From Pseudomonadota bacterium (lineage in GTDB: Bacteria; Chloroflexota; UBA6077; JAJPHF01), in contig JAJPHF010000016.1 of assembly GCA_021325365.1 (NCBI GenBank), forward strand, positions 200,519 to 264,518: a stretch of 64,000 nucleotides of DNA, in the 5' to 3' direction. Under the pieces are notes generated by a model that was not told the origin of the DNA, did not search any database, and saw only the letters and a program-made list of their open reading frames with translations. The translations under genes were made by a program, and so were the position numbers. Of this stretch, positions 47,389 to 57,421 are shown in pieces (position 1 is the stretch's first letter; every line of letters starts with the position of its first letter).

Positions 47389-48879
47389 CTATCGCGGCGC
47401 CGGTCGCGTCTCGGGCACCTGGTGGGCCGGATCGACGCGCGGCGGGTCGAGCGGCGGGATCGCGGGCGGGGGCGGCGGGGCGGCGGGCCGTGCGGGCGGG
47501 GCCGGGATGTCGACCGTCTCGAGCCGCGGCGCCGCGATGTCCTTGCGCCTCGCAACCACGCGGTAGTCGAAGGGGCCGGTTGCCGCCGCGTTCCGGGCGC
47601 GGACCTCAAAGCCGGTGCCGCTACGATTCGCTAGGTACAGCCCGCCGCAATCGCCGGTCTCCGTGAGGAACACGTAGTAGTCGTCGCTGCGGACGAGCGC
47701 CGCGAAGTCCCGGTCAAGCTGCACCGCGGCGCGGCCGTTCACGAGCTGCCCGCGGCCGAAGTCCTCGAACCACGACTCGGGCGACTCCAGGCAGTACAGG
47801 CGGCGATGGCTGCCGTCGGGATGCGGCACCGCGGCGGACTTCGGCCCGCCCAGGACGGTGAAGGCGCCGTTCACCTGCACCGGGCCGTCGAAGCGGGCGG
47901 CGAAGCCCGCGCCCGGCCCGGTCGCGTACAGGCCAGTGCTCGTGCCCGACGAGAAGTAGCCGCCGATGCTGCTGTTCGAGGTCCCCAGCACCCCCACGTT
48001 GCCATTCGACGCGCCCTGGATCGCGTTGCCGCCGTTGGTGCTGCTGACGATCCCCGTGCTGTTCGTGGACGTTGCGTACAGCCCATAGCCGCTGGTGGAC
48101 GCCCCGTACAGCCCGTGGCTCGCGCTCGACGTGCCGAGCACGCCTACGTTGCCGACTGACGCGCCGTACACGCCGTTGCCGCTGTTGGACTGCCCCACCA
48201 CGCCGGGGATGCTCGCGCTCGCGAGACCGTAGACCGCCGCGGGCTGGCCGGGCGCGGCGAGCTGGTAAGCCTGCGAGGCAGACACGCCGAGTACCCCGAT
48301 CTGGTTGTTGTTGCCGTCGCCGCGGACGCCAGTCCCGCTGGTGTCCACCCCGCCGTGGACGCCCACGCCGGAGGACGCCGCGCCGGACACGCCAACTCCC
48401 CCATTCGCCGCCGTCTGGCCGAAGACGCCCACCGGTCCCGAGCCCTCCACACCGTACAGGCCGCCCGAGTAGCCGAAGACCCCCGTGCTGGTATCCGAGT
48501 CGCCCCGCACCCCGGGGCTGCTCGACGAGCTGCCCTGCACCCCCGCCGAGCCGGTGGTGCTTGCCGCGGCCCCGAGGATGCCCTGGACGCCAGCGGCCGC
48601 GCCGCCCGTGCCCACGATCGCGCGGGCGCCCACCGAGGTGCCGTCCACGACGAAGACGGACTGGCCCGACCAGGTCGGCTGGCCGTTCAGCTGCGTGGGA
48701 TTGGTCGCCGTGTTGACCTCGCCGTCGATGAGTGCGGTGCCCTGGGTGCCGCCCGCCTGGGCGACTCGCTCCGATGCCTTCGCCAGCCCTCCCGCGACCA
48801 CCGCCGCGATCGCGGCCAGCAGTCCTCGCCGCCGCAGCGTCTCGCTCGCCTGCCGTGCCTGTCCTTGCCGCTGGTCCAT
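47389..48879 (-). CDS. Tat-exported Gly/Ser-repeat (beta-helix-like) surface protein
   Basis: 496 residues from the ATG at 48879. A Tat-like signal LRRRGLLAAIAAVVAGGLAKA, then about 270 residues of short repeats of the GVxGxSxSGxGVxG type (GVQGSSSSSPGVRGDSDTSTGVFGYSGGLYGVEG...), likely a beta-helix stalk. A C-terminal globular domain (RRLYCLESPESWFEDFGRGQLVNGRAAVQLDRDFAALVRSDDYYVFLTETGDCGGLYLANRSGTGFEVRA) is a recurrent module in secreted Chloroflexota-type proteins. The tail is Pro-rich. Probable cell-surface or adhesin-like protein; no catalytic motif. Confidence 0.75.
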   Translation of the reverse strand: MDQRQGQARQASETLRRRGLLAAIAAVVAGGLAKASERVAQAGGTQGTALIDGEVNTATNPTQLNGQPTWSGQSVFVVDGTSVGARAIVGTGGAAAGVQGILGAAASTTGSAGVQGSSSSSPGVRGDSDTSTGVFGYSGGLYGVEGSGPVGVFGQTAANGGVGVSGAASSGVGVHGGVDTSGTGVRGDGNNNQIGVLGVSASQAYQLAAPGQPAAVYGLASASIPGVVGQSNSGNGVYGASVGNVGVLGTSSASHGLYGASTSGYGLYATSTNSTGIVSSTNGGNAIQGASNGNVGVLGTSNSSIGGYFSSGTSTGLYATGPGAGFAARFDGPVQVNGAFTVLGGPKSAAVPHPDGSHRRLYCLESPESWFEDFGRGQLVNGRAAVQLDRDFAALVRSDDYYVFLTETGDCGGLYLANRSGTGFEVRARNAAATGPFDYRVVARRKDIAAPRLETVDIPAPPARPAAPPPPPAIPPLDPPRVDPAHQVPETRPAPR

Positions 48880-49118
48880 GCTCCTGCCCTCCCTGCGCTG
48901 ACCACGTGCCGGCTGCTCGCTTGGGCTCAGAATGCCCCAGCGGGGGCGAGCTGTCAACGCTCGCGCCAGCGGTTACAGCGCCTGGGCCGCGTCCGGGACG
49001 CGATCCCAGGCGGCGTTCCGGCCGTCCTCCAGCCGGAGTGTTACTGGCGTGCGAAGCCAGGAGTTTGCCACACTGCACCAAGGCTCACCGCGCGCCACCG
49101 CATCCGGAGCTACCGCGC

Positions 49119-50000
49119 TTGGACCGCTTGCTCGACGACCGGCCTCGACTGTGGACCATTATCTGGTCGGCCACCGGCCTTGCCGTGCTGATCGCCTTCC
49201 GCGCCATCTGGTGGGGCGACTTACAGGCTTCCGGACAGCCGCTGCTGGCACTCGCGACGTTCGTGCTGCTCGCGGAGCTGGCCGCGCTGGGCGGTATGCT
49301 GGTAGTTCGACGGTCGGTGAAGCTCACGACGCTGGAGGCCCACCGGGAATCGGCGGGCTTCGTCTACTCGACGCTGGGCGCTGCCTATGCGGTGCTGCTC
49401 TCCTTCCTGGTCGTGATCAGCTGGAATCGCTTCCACGACGACCAGCAAACCATCACCAGTGAAGCCATCGCCACCTCCACACTCTTTCACCTCGCCGACG
49501 GGCTGGACACGGCGACGCGGCAGGAGCTGCAGCAGACACTGCTCGCGTACACGCGGGTGGTGCTCGACCACGAGTGGGCGGCGATGGCGCGCGGCGAGGA
49601 CAGCGACGAGGCGTGGCGCTTGTCCGATCACCTCTGGGACGTCTACAGCCAGGCGCCCGCCGACGACCAGGGCCGCCCCGCCTACATGGAGTCGCTGCGC
49701 CAGATGCAGGAGTTCTACCGACTGCGGGGGCAGCGCCTGCTAGAGAGCCGCAGCACGTTGCCGAGCGCGATCTGGGTGGTCCTGATGGCGGGCGCCATGA
49801 TTACGGTCGGGTTCACGTACCTGTTTGGCGTCCGCAGCCTGCTCGCCCAGGCGGTGATTACAATCGCGCTGACGGCGATCATCGCGGGTAGCCTGTACCT
49901 CGTCATCGATCTGGACACGCCGTACAGCGGCCCGCTCCAGGTAAGCCCCGCCCCCTATCAGGGCAACGAAGCCTTCTTCACGGACCGCCTGCAGCAGTAG
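49119..50000 (+). CDS. DUF4239 (bestrophin-like) membrane protein
   Basis: About 293 residues. There is no ATG near the expected start; I choose TTG at 49119 (LDRLLDDRPRLWTIIW) with GGAG nine bases upstream. Four hydrophobic segments: LWTIIWSATGLAVLIAFRAIW, LLALATFVLLAELAALGGMLVV, GFVYSTLGAAYAVLLSFLVVISW and a C-terminal pair (AIWVVLMAGAMITVGFTYLFG, AVITIALTAIIAGSLYLVIDLDTPYSGPL). The final DTPYSGPL is the DUF4239 signature. A soluble helical domain (about 120-215) separates the membrane pairs. Function unknown; an ion channel-like role is only an analogy. Confidence 0.8.
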   Translation: MDRLLDDRPRLWTIIWSATGLAVLIAFRAIWWGDLQASGQPLLALATFVLLAELAALGGMLVVRRSVKLTTLEAHRESAGFVYSTLGAAYAVLLSFLVVISWNRFHDDQQTITSEAIATSTLFHLADGLDTATRQELQQTLLAYTRVVLDHEWAAMARGEDSDEAWRLSDHLWDVYSQAPADDQGRPAYMESLRQMQEFYRLRGQRLLESRSTLPSAIWVVLMAGAMITVGFTYLFGVRSLLAQAVITIALTAIIAGSLYLVIDLDTPYSGPLQVSPAPYQGNEAFFTDRLQQ

Positions 50001-50212
50001 CGCACCCGACTGGCTCCGGCCCATGCACGGTCGGCGACCCGCCCCCAGCCGCGCCGGGAACTCCTCCCGATGCGGCTGCGCGGCCGGGAGCCTTCCGGAC
50101 GCGGCCAGTACCCCGTTGCGTCTCACGGGGCGAGCGGCGGCGTGGTTGCGGAGCCGCGCGACCAGCCCCTACACTCGGGGGCGAGTGGCTCGCGCGAGAG
50201 GGGAGCGTGCGC

Positions 50213-51379
50213 ATGGTTGGCGTGGGTCGCCCCCGGCTGACGACCCGCCGTTGGGCCGGCTGGGTGCTGTGGCTTGGCGCCGCACTGCTCGTGGCGTGCT
50301 CCGGTCCGGCGCCGGCCGCGCCGTCCCCGCCACCCGGCAACGCCACCGCCGTCGCGCCGGCCTCACCCAGCTCCGCGTCCGCCGCCGCGCCGCCAGCCAC
50401 GAGTGCCGCGACCGCGCCGCCCAGCCCGCCCGTCGCTCTCAAGGCGGGCCTCATCGGCAGCACCTCCGACGCCGGCATCTACATCGCGCTCCAGCAGGGC
50501 TACTTCAAGGAGGAGGGCCTGCAGGTCGATCCGGAGATCGTCCCCAGCACCTCCGTCATGATGGGGGCGCTCGCGGCCGGCCAGCTCGACGTGCTCGGCC
50601 CGCCCAGCGCCGCCAGCATCTTCAACGCGGCCGCGCGCCAGGTCTCGATGCGCATGGTGGCGGACAAGGGCAGCACGCCCAGCCCCGAGTGGGACTTCGT
50701 CGCGCTCATGGTTCGCAAGGACCTGATCGACTCGGGCCAGGTGCGAGACTATCGCGACCTGAAGGGCCTGACCGCCACGCTGGCCGGCCAGGCCAACGCG
50801 CCCGAGATCGAGCTGGCGAAAGCCCTAGAGCGCGGCGGCCTGACGCTCGCCGACGTCAACCTCACGATCCTGAGCTTTCCCGACATGATCGCCGGGTTCG
50901 CCAACCAGGCCGTCGATACGGGGATGGTCATCGAGCCGTTCGTGTCCAGCATCGAGGCACAGGGGACCGCGGTGCGCTGGCGCGGCGTCTCCGAGTTCTA
51001 CGGCAACCACCAGGTGGCGGTGCTGGTCTACGGCCCCAGCCTCGTGGAGGAGCGCCCCGAGGTCGGGCGGCGCTTCATGGTCGCCTACCTGCGTGGGGTG
51101 CGCGACTACAACGACGCCTTCGGTCCCAAGCGGCAGGGCCGCGACGCGGTCATCAAAGCGCTTGCCACCTACACGCCGATCAAAGACCCGGCGGCCTATG
51201 AGCGCATGCGCCCGGCGGGGCTGAACCCCGACGGCACGCTGGCCGTGCAGTCCATTCGCGACGACCTCGCCTACTACGAGCGCACCGGGAGCGTGCGCGA
51301 GGCGGTCGACCTGTCGCAGGTGGTGGACACCAGCTTTCAGGAGTTCGCCCTGGGCCAGCTCGGCCCCTACCAGCGCTAG
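50213..51379 (+). CDS. ABC transporter substrate-binding lipoprotein, NMT1/SsuA-like
   Basis: 388 residues from the ATG at 50213 (GGGGAG at seven bases; a GTG six bases earlier is too close). Lipobox LLVACSG near 30, a Pro/Ala/Ser linker to about 70, then ALKAGLIGSTSDAGIYIALQQGYFKEEGLQVDPEIVPSTSVMMGALAAGQLDVLG, the NMT1 fold. SFPDMIAGFANQAVDTGMVIEP is the second-lobe segment. Orphan binding protein, third of this type in the window; ligand unknown. Confidence 0.9.
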   Translation: MVGVGRPRLTTRRWAGWVLWLGAALLVACSGPAPAAPSPPPGNATAVAPASPSSASAAAPPATSAATAPPSPPVALKAGLIGSTSDAGIYIALQQGYFKEEGLQVDPEIVPSTSVMMGALAAGQLDVLGPPSAASIFNAAARQVSMRMVADKGSTPSPEWDFVALMVRKDLIDSGQVRDYRDLKGLTATLAGQANAPEIELAKALERGGLTLADVNLTILSFPDMIAGFANQAVDTGMVIEPFVSSIEAQGTAVRWRGVSEFYGNHQVAVLVYGPSLVEERPEVGRRFMVAYLRGVRDYNDAFGPKRQGRDAVIKALATYTPIKDPAAYERMRPAGLNPDGTLAVQSIRDDLAYYERTGSVREAVDLSQVVDTSFQEFALGQLGPYQR

Positions 51380-51394
51380 GCGGCCGGCCCCCTG

Positions 51395-51790
51395 CTAGCT
51401 GCCCACCGCCCCGCGCACGTAGCCGCCCTCGCCGGCCGTCGTGAACGCCAGGTAGGAGAGCGGCCCGTCGCCCGTGTTGCGGATGCCGTGGGCGGTGCCG
51501 CGCGGCACGATAATGCAGTCGCCCGCCGTGATCGCCGCCTCCTCGTCCTCGCCTCGCAGGTAGACGCCGCTCCCCTGCAGCACGACGATGCTGTGCGCGT
51601 TCGCGGCGTGTACGTGAAGCGTGTTCTCCTGGCCCGGCTCCAGGTTCCAGACGACTACGCTCTGGTCCTGGTCGCTGTAGACGGGCACGACCATCGCCTC
51701 GTCATGGACAAACAGGCAGTAGTCCCGCGGACGCACCACGCCGCGGCCCAGCGTCGCCGCGGTCAGCTTCATCGAGTCATCTCGGGCCAT
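51395..51790 (-). CDS. Cupin-domain protein
   Basis: 131 residues from the ATG at 51790, with GGGAGG upstream. A single cupin barrel. Motif 1 is in VWNLEPGQENTLHVHAANAHSIVVLQGSGVYL (HxH and downstream His, near 72-79), and motif 2 is in ITAGDCIIVPRGTAHGIRNTGDGPLSYL (PxGxxHxxxN). Metal-binding residues are intact. Small cupins act as isomerases, dioxygenases or ligand sensors; none can be chosen here. Divergent from the D-aminoacylase gene, with which it may share regulation. Confidence 0.88.
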   Translation of the reverse strand: MARDDSMKLTAATLGRGVVRPRDYCLFVHDEAMVVPVYSDQDQSVVVWNLEPGQENTLHVHAANAHSIVVLQGSGVYLRGEDEEAAITAGDCIIVPRGTAHGIRNTGDGPLSYLAFTTAGEGGYVRGAVGS

Positions 51791-52016
51791 CGCGACCTCC
51801 CTGCGGTGCGTCGGAGCGGCGCCGCCCGCCCCACGCGCCGCGGCGCGCCCACTCGCCCTCTCGCGCCTCCGCGCGGCGCCGGCGCATTCTAGCACCGCGC
51901 CCACGACCATCCCAGCCCGCCGCTTGCTCGACGGTGGCCCCGGGACGCGGTAACATTGGCCATCGGCTACCGTCGGCATGAGGAAGCGCGGGCGCGCGGC
52001 GCGAGGGAGGGAGGCG

Positions 52017-53717
52017 ATGGAGTACGACCTGCTGGTGCGGGGTGGCACCGTGGTGGACGGCTCGGGGCAGCCGGCCTACCGCGCCGACGTGGGCGTGCGC
52101 GACGGCAAGATCGCCGCGATCGGCACGCTGCGGGGCAGCGCCGCGCGGACGATCGACGCGGCGGGCCTGGCCGTCGCCCCCGGCTTCATCGACCACCACA
52201 CGCACCTCGACGCCCAGATCCTCTGGGACCCGTACGGCACCTGCGAGCCGCAGCATGGCGTCACGTCCGTGATCATGGGCAACTGCGGCCTCACCCTCGC
52301 GCCGGTCGAGCCGGGTGGCGAGGACGCGCTGGTGCAGAGCTTCGTGCGCGTCGAGGCCATGCCGCGCGTGGCGCTCGAGCGCGGCGTGCCGTGGGGCTGG
52401 CGCTCGTTCGGCGAGTACCTAGACCGCCTGGAAGGCCACGTTGGCGTCAACGTCGGCGGGCTAGTCGGCCACATCGCGCTGCGCCATCGGGTGCTCGGCG
52501 CGGAAGCGACCGAGCGCCGCGCGACCCCCGAGGAGGTCGCCCAGATGCAGCAGCTCGTGGCCGACGCCCTGGCCGCGGGTGCGCTCGGCCTCTCCACCAA
52601 CCGCAACGACCGCCACATGCGCGAGGACGGCAAGCCCGTCGCCAGCCGCCTGGCCGACGACGCCGAGCTGTTCGCGCTGGGCGACGTGCTGCGCGACGCG
52701 AACAGCGGCGTCATCGAGACGATCCTGGGCATGCACCAGCCCGAGCACTGCGCCTGGTACGATCGGCTCGCCCGCCACACCCGGCGCCCCGTGCTGTGGC
52801 AGCTCGTCGTACACCGCTGGGCGGACCCGGAGATGTGGCGCGACCAGCTGGCCGGCATCGAGCCCACCTTCCGCGCCGGCTACCGCGCCTACGGGCTGAC
52901 GAACACGGTGCCGATCGTCAGCCGCTTCGACCTGAACAACGCCCAGGTGTTCGACGAGTTCCCCACCTGGAAGACTCTCATGTTCCTGCCGGAAGGCGTG
53001 CGCAAGCAGGCGTTCGCGGAGCCCGAGACGCGCCGGAAGCTGCGCGCCGAGATGGCGGCACCCAAGCGGGCGGCATTCCACCGCCGCTGGGACCTCGTGC
53101 AGATCATCAAGACCGTGCGCCCGGAGAACGCGACCTACGTCGGCCAGAGCGTCGCCCAGATGGCGGCCGCGCGCGGCCAGGACCCCCTCGACGCCTTCCT
53201 CGACCTCTCGCTGGAGGAGAACCTCGGGACGATGTTCCGCAGCGCGAACAGCGGCGGCGATCTCGACGCCACGGCGGCGATCTTGCGGAGCCCCTACGTG
53301 CTGGTCGGACTCTCCGACGCGGGCGCCCACGTGCAGTTCGACGCCGAGTTCGGTTACGGGACGACGCTGCTGGGGCTGTGGGTGCGCGACCACGGGGCGA
53401 TGAGCCTGGAAGCCGCCGTCCGCAAGCTGACCTTCGACGTGGCGCTGGTCTGCGGCCTGTCGGAGCGCGGGCTGGTGCAGCCGGGCTACGCGGCCGACCT
53501 GACGATCTTCGACCCCGCGACCGTAAACGCCTGCGAGCCAGAGTGGGCAGAGGACTACCCGGCCGGCACGCGGCGCCTGGTGCAGCGCTCCGAGGGCATC
53601 CACTACACGATCGTCAACGGCCAGGTCATCTACGCCGACGGCCGCCTGAGCGGCGACCTCCCGGGCCATGTGCTGCGCGGCCCGGCCTACCGCGGCCAGC
53701 CGGCCTTGGCCAGCTAG
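52017..53717 (+). CDS. N-acyl-D-amino-acid deacylase family amidohydrolase
   Basis: 566 residues from the ATG at 52017 (GGGAGGGAGG upstream). DLLVRGGTVVDGSGQPAYRADVGV, then FIDHHTHLDAQILWDPYGTCEPQHGVTSVIMGNCGL (metal HxH near 61-63 and the conserved Cys of D-aminoacylases in GNCGL). VLVGLSDAGAHVQFDAEFGYGTTLLGLWVRDHG supplies the terminal Asp. Family members hydrolyse N-acyl-D-amino acids or cyclic amides. Long inserts (about 300-420) are typical of the larger subgroup. Substrate not deducible. Confidence 0.9.
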   Translation: MEYDLLVRGGTVVDGSGQPAYRADVGVRDGKIAAIGTLRGSAARTIDAAGLAVAPGFIDHHTHLDAQILWDPYGTCEPQHGVTSVIMGNCGLTLAPVEPGGEDALVQSFVRVEAMPRVALERGVPWGWRSFGEYLDRLEGHVGVNVGGLVGHIALRHRVLGAEATERRATPEEVAQMQQLVADALAAGALGLSTNRNDRHMREDGKPVASRLADDAELFALGDVLRDANSGVIETILGMHQPEHCAWYDRLARHTRRPVLWQLVVHRWADPEMWRDQLAGIEPTFRAGYRAYGLTNTVPIVSRFDLNNAQVFDEFPTWKTLMFLPEGVRKQAFAEPETRRKLRAEMAAPKRAAFHRRWDLVQIIKTVRPENATYVGQSVAQMAAARGQDPLDAFLDLSLEENLGTMFRSANSGGDLDATAAILRSPYVLVGLSDAGAHVQFDAEFGYGTTLLGLWVRDHGAMSLEAAVRKLTFDVALVCGLSERGLVQPGYAADLTIFDPATVNACEPEWAEDYPAGTRRLVQRSEGIHYTIVNGQVIYADGRLSGDLPGHVLRGPAYRGQPALAS

Positions 53718-53736
53718 GCGCCCGCCCGCCGCGCAA

Positions 53737-54858
53737 CTAGCTCGGGGGCGGCAGCAGGATCGTCGCCGTGCGTCCCGCCGCGGCGGCGTAGGCCGCGGCG
53801 AGGCGCGCAGCGACGCCCGCGCCCGCGCCGGCCCGCGCGAGCACGACGACCGCCCCGCCGAAGCCGCCGCCCGTCAGCCGCGCGCCGTACACCGTGGGCT
53901 CGCGCGCCGCGAGCGCCACGAGCTGGTCCACCTCGGGGACGGACACCTCATAGTCATCGCGCAGGGAAGCGTGCGAGGCGGCGAATAGCGCGCCCAGCCG
54001 GGGCAGGTCGCCCGCCCGGAGCGCGTCCACGGCCGCCAGTACCCGCGCGTTCTCGGTAACCACGTGGCGGGCGCGCCGGTCGAGCGGGTCGGGCAGCGCC
54101 GCGATCCGGGCCAGGTCGGCGGTGCCCACGTCGCGTAGCTCGACGACGCCGAGGAGCGCGCAGGTGCGCTCGCACTCGGCGCGGCGCGCGTTGTAGGCCC
54201 CGGCGGCGTGGGCGTGCTTCACGCCCGAGTCGATCACGACGAGGTCGACCGCCGCGGACAGCGGCACGCGCTCGTGGGCCAGGCTGCGGGTGTCCAGGAA
54301 CAGGGCGGAGCCCGGCTCGGCCAGGCTGGCGGCCAGCTGGTCCATGATGCCCACGCGGGCGCCCACGAACTCATTCTCGGCGCGCTGGCCGCAGTGCGCG
54401 AGCGCCACGTCGTCGAGCGGCAGTCCGAACGCCGCGCGCAGCGCCCGCAACAGCGCCACCTCCAGCGCCGCGCTGGACGCCAGTCCGCTGCCCAGCGGGA
54501 CAGTCGAGGCCACGTAGGCCTCGAACCCGCCGACCGCGTGGCCCGCGGCGCGGAGCGCCTGCGTGACCCCCTGCACGTAGTCGAGCCAGCCGCGCCCCGG
54601 CGTCTCCGTCCCCAGCGCGTAGCTCGCCACGCCACCCGGCACGTTGGCGCTCGCCACGCGGACGCGGGCGTCGCCGCGCGGCGCGAGGGCGACGTGGGCG
54701 CGTTGCGGGATGGCGGTCGGCAGCACGAAGCCACCGTTGTAGTCGGTGTGCTCGCCGATCAGGTTCACGCGGCCGGGCGCGCTCGCCGTGACGGCCGGCT
54801 CCCGCCCAAAGTGCGCTCGGAAGCCTCCGACGACCTCCTGGCACAACTCGCCCGACAC
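53737..54858 (-). CDS. galK: Galactokinase
   Basis: 373 residues from a GTG at 54858 (GGGAGG upstream). GHMP kinase: [24 protein letters not shown] near 26-49 (galactokinase signature [15 protein letters not shown]), [18 protein letters not shown] near 113-130 (ATP-binding PxGxGLxSSAA), and [15 protein letters not shown] near 335. Phosphorylates galactose to galactose-1-phosphate. No galT or galE in the window. The opposite strand has a long open frame but no family signal. Confidence 0.95.
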   Translation of the reverse strand: MSGELCQEVVGGFRAHFGREPAVTASAPGRVNLIGEHTDYNGGFVLPTAIPQRAHVALAPRGDARVRVASANVPGGVASYALGTETPGRGWLDYVQGVTQALRAAGHAVGGFEAYVASTVPLGSGLASSAALEVALLRALRAAFGLPLDDVALAHCGQRAENEFVGARVGIMDQLAASLAEPGSALFLDTRSLAHERVPLSAAVDLVVIDSGVKHAHAAGAYNARRAECERTCALLGVVELRDVGTADLARIAALPDPLDRRARHVVTENARVLAAVDALRAGDLPRLGALFAASHASLRDDYEVSVPEVDQLVALAAREPTVYGARLTGGGFGGAVVVLARAGAGAGVAARLAAAYAAAAGRTATILLPPPS

Positions 54859-55230
54859 AGCACCTCCCCTACGACAGGATCCGGGGCCTGTCCACTCGAC
54901 GGCATGATACCGCGGGGCGCGGCAGTGCGGTCCTCGGCTGGCAGTACGAGCCCGCCACGCGTCCAGCCGACGGACCGAGCGGGCGCCGCAGGGCCGCGGG
55001 TTCTGGCCGAGAGTTCCTAGAGCTTCCTTAGAACCGTTGCCACGCAGGCTGTTCCCTCCGGCGCGGGCATGTCGCGTGCGTCTAGCCGCCGGCGAGAGCT
55101 GACGGGCCAGGCGCGGCCCCGGCCAGGGCTTCTGGCTGGCAGTGGCACAGCGGCGTGGCGCCCGCGCGGCAAGTACACGCTTGGTGAGGATAGCGCGCGG
55201 CCTCCCGCCGCGCGGTGGAGAGACGCGACG
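54859..55230. other. Divergent promoter region, galK / MBL-fold gene
   Basis: 372 bases without a convincing gene. Both flanking genes start here in opposite directions. TTCCTAGAGCTTCCTTAGAA near 55011-55030 is a short direct/inverted motif that might be an operator. Nothing else recognised. Confidence 0.4.
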
Positions 55231-56145
55231 ATGTCTGCGACGACGACCGCTCCCCGGCCCCTGGTGTTGCCCGCGGCGGCCGAGCCGCCGAACGTCGCGA
55301 CGGGGTCCCTGCAGTTCATCGGCACGGCGACGGTCTTGCTGCGCTACGCCGGGTTCACCATTCTCACCGACCCCAATTTCCTGCACCGCGGCGACCACGT
55401 CCGGCTGGGCTACGGGCTGCGCTCGACCCGCCGCACGAACCCGGCCCTGGAGCTGGACGATCTGCCGCCGCTCGACCTGGTGGTCCTGTCGCACCTGCAC
55501 GAGGACCACTTCGACCGGGTGGTCGAGCAGCGCTTAGACCACCGCCTGCCGATCGTGACGACACGCCACGCGGCGGTCGCGCTCCGCAAGAAGGGCTTCG
55601 CCGCGGCGCGCAGCCTGACGACCTGGCACACGCAGACCGTGGCGAAGGGCGACGCGCGCCTGCGGATCACGGCCATGCCGGGCCAGCACGGCCCCGGCGT
55701 CCTGAGCGCCCTGCTCCCGCCGGTGATGGGCAGCCTGCTGGAGTTCACCGCGCCGGGCGGCGCGGTTGGGCCGCGGATCTACATCAGCGGCGACACGCTC
55801 ATCTGCGAGCAGCTTCGCGCCATCCCCGCGCGCTATCCCGACATCGACCTCGCTCTCCTGCATCTCGGCGGCACGCGCGTCGTCGGCCTGCTGGTCACCA
55901 TGGACGCGCGGCAGGGCGTCGAGGCGCTGCGCCTGCTACGGCCGCGAACGGCCATCCCGATCCACTACGACGACTACACCGTCTTCAAGTCGCCGCTGCG
56001 TGACTTCCAACGGGCCGTGGCGGCAGCCGGGTTGATCCCGCACGTGCGCTACCTTGCCCGCGGCGAAACGTACACGTTCCAGATGCCGGGCGCCGTCGGC
56101 GCCGTGGAGCGGCGCGGCGGCGCGGGTGCGGTCGCGCGCCGATAG
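55231..56145 (+). CDS. MBL-fold metallo-hydrolase (UlaG/RomA-like)
   Basis: 304 residues from the ATG at 55231. SLQFIGTATVLLRYAGFTILTDPNFLHRGDHVRLG, then VVLSHLHEDHFD near 86-97 (HxHxDH). AMPGQHGPG supplies the third His, and RIYISGDTLICEQL the bridging Asp. IDLALLHLGG and AIPIHYDDYTVFKSPL give the last His. Complete metal set of the UlaG-like lactonase/phosphodiesterase branch. Probably hydrolyses a lactone or lipid-like ester. C-terminus Arg/Gly-rich. Confidence 0.9.
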   Translation: MSATTTAPRPLVLPAAAEPPNVATGSLQFIGTATVLLRYAGFTILTDPNFLHRGDHVRLGYGLRSTRRTNPALELDDLPPLDLVVLSHLHEDHFDRVVEQRLDHRLPIVTTRHAAVALRKKGFAAARSLTTWHTQTVAKGDARLRITAMPGQHGPGVLSALLPPVMGSLLEFTAPGGAVGPRIYISGDTLICEQLRAIPARYPDIDLALLHLGGTRVVGLLVTMDARQGVEALRLLRPRTAIPIHYDDYTVFKSPLRDFQRAVAAAGLIPHVRYLARGETYTFQMPGAVGAVERRGGAGAVARR

Positions 56146-56332
56146 CCGCGCGCCGAACTGCCGGGCGCCGCGCCGCCGCGCCGCCGGCCACCCAGACTGT
56201 CGTGCGCGCGACACGTTGCGTGTCGGCTGCTTGATCGCCCCCCGGCCGCTGCCCCCGTATGCTGGCGTCATGCGAGCGATCGCCAGGCTGTCACGCCGAC
56301 ACGGCCTGGGGAGCAACCGGGGAGGCAGGACG

Positions 56333-56611
56333 ATGGCAGCGAGCTGTTTGCGCCGAACCGCGGCGGTATCCCCGATGGCCGGCGCGCACGCCGCCGGCGC
56401 GACGGACCGAGCGTCGGGCCGTGGCATCCCGCTCCCCGCGCGCGAGAGCGGGGCAGCCAGCGCCGTTACTGGTCGTGGTCGCACCCGCCGCTGCTACTTC
56501 TGCGGCAAGGCGGTCGAGGGAGCGACGGGCCAGCGCGTGGCGGTGTGCGGGCGGTGCCCGGACTCGGCGCTGTGGCAAGCAATCTGGCGCGAGTCCCGTC
56601 GTGAGCGGTAG
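56333..56611 (+). CDS. Small CxxC zinc protein
   Basis: 92 residues; GGGGAGG at suitable spacing before the ATG. The first 50 residues are low-complexity. The C-terminal 40 carry CYFCGKAVEGATGQRVAVCGRCPDSALWQAIWRE, a two-CxxC zinc knuckle followed by a helix. Unknown function. The N-terminal half could be untranslated if a later start is used, but none with a ribosome-binding site is visible. Confidence 0.5.
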   Translation: MAASCLRRTAAVSPMAGAHAAGATDRASGRGIPLPARESGAASAVTGRGRTRRCYFCGKAVEGATGQRVAVCGRCPDSALWQAIWRESRRER

Positions 56612-56659
56612 GCCGGCGCGACCAGGAGCGCCCGCCGCGCGCGTCCCGCTGCCGCGTGC

Positions 56660-57421
56660 TTACAGCTCGCGGATGATGGACGGTAGCTCGGCAAGCGACT
56701 GGATCGTGGGCCAGTACGGCACGCGGCCCTTCGCCCCGCGGTCCACGAGGACGGCTTGAATGCCGACGCCGCGCGCCCCCTCCACGTCCTCGGGATAGCT
56801 ATCGCCGACATGGACGGCCTGCTCGGGCGCCACGCCCGCTAGCTCCAGTGCGCGCTCGAACAAGCGGGGGTGCGGCTTCACGTACCCCTCGCTCTCCGAG
56901 CTAACGACGAACTCGAAGTGCTCCAGAATGCCGTGGCTGGCGCAGAGCTGGGGCAGGCGCGGCTCCCAGTTGGAGACGATGCCGAGCCGGTAGCCGGCCG
57001 CGCGCAGCGCCTCGAGAACAGGCGGCACCTCGGGGTACATCTGGAAGATGCCCGTGCCGATCCACGATGCCCGGAACTCCTCCGCCACGGCGGGGGCGTG
57101 TGCCGGGTCGACGCCCACGCGCGCCAGCACGCCCTCCACCAGCAGCTCGCGGCGACGCTGCGCTAGCTCGGCCGAGATGGTGTGGTCGGGGTTGCGCTGG
57201 CGCGGCACGACGGCGTCTAGCTCGCGGAACAGCGCGCGGATCGTCGTGTCCAGCGTCTCGGCGGCGACGTCGTAGCCGTGGCGGGCGAGGATAGCGCCGT
57301 AGGTGGCCCCGGGCTGGGTGACGCGCAGCATCGTCTCGCCGACGTCGAGAAAGACGAAGCGCAGGCGCGGGTGGGGCGGGCGACGCGGAGCAGCAGGCAT
57401 CGAGCGGTCGTCCCAGCGCAT
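56660..57421 (-). CDS. HAD-superfamily hydrolase
   Basis: 253 residues. Motif I is FVFLDVGETMLRV near 22-34 (DxGET in place of the usual DxDGT), motif II IVSNW near 150, motif III Lys in EGYVKPHPRLFERAL, and motif IV VGDSYPEDVEGARGVG. A helical cap follows motif I (C1 type, haloacid-dehalogenase/phosphoglycolate-phosphatase-like, REG-2 subgroup). Phosphatase of an unknown small phosphate. An alternative start is the ATG at 57400. Confidence 0.88.
   Translation of the reverse strand: MRWDDRSMPAAPRRPPHPRLRFVFLDVGETMLRVTQPGATYGAILARHGYDVAAETLDTTIRALFRELDAVVPRQRNPDHTISAELAQRRRELLVEGVLARVGVDPAHAPAVAEEFRASWIGTGIFQMYPEVPPVLEALRAAGYRLGIVSNWEPRLPQLCASHGILEHFEFVVSSESEGYVKPHPRLFERALELAGVAPEQAVHVGDSYPEDVEGARGVGIQAVLVDRGAKGRVPYWPTIQSLAELPSIIREL

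Noticed and set aside
51956..53740. 594-residue plus-strand frame and 402-residue minus-strand frame over the D-aminoacylase gene
   Set aside because: Both are shadows of the amidohydrolase frame, without family signals or ribosome-binding sites.
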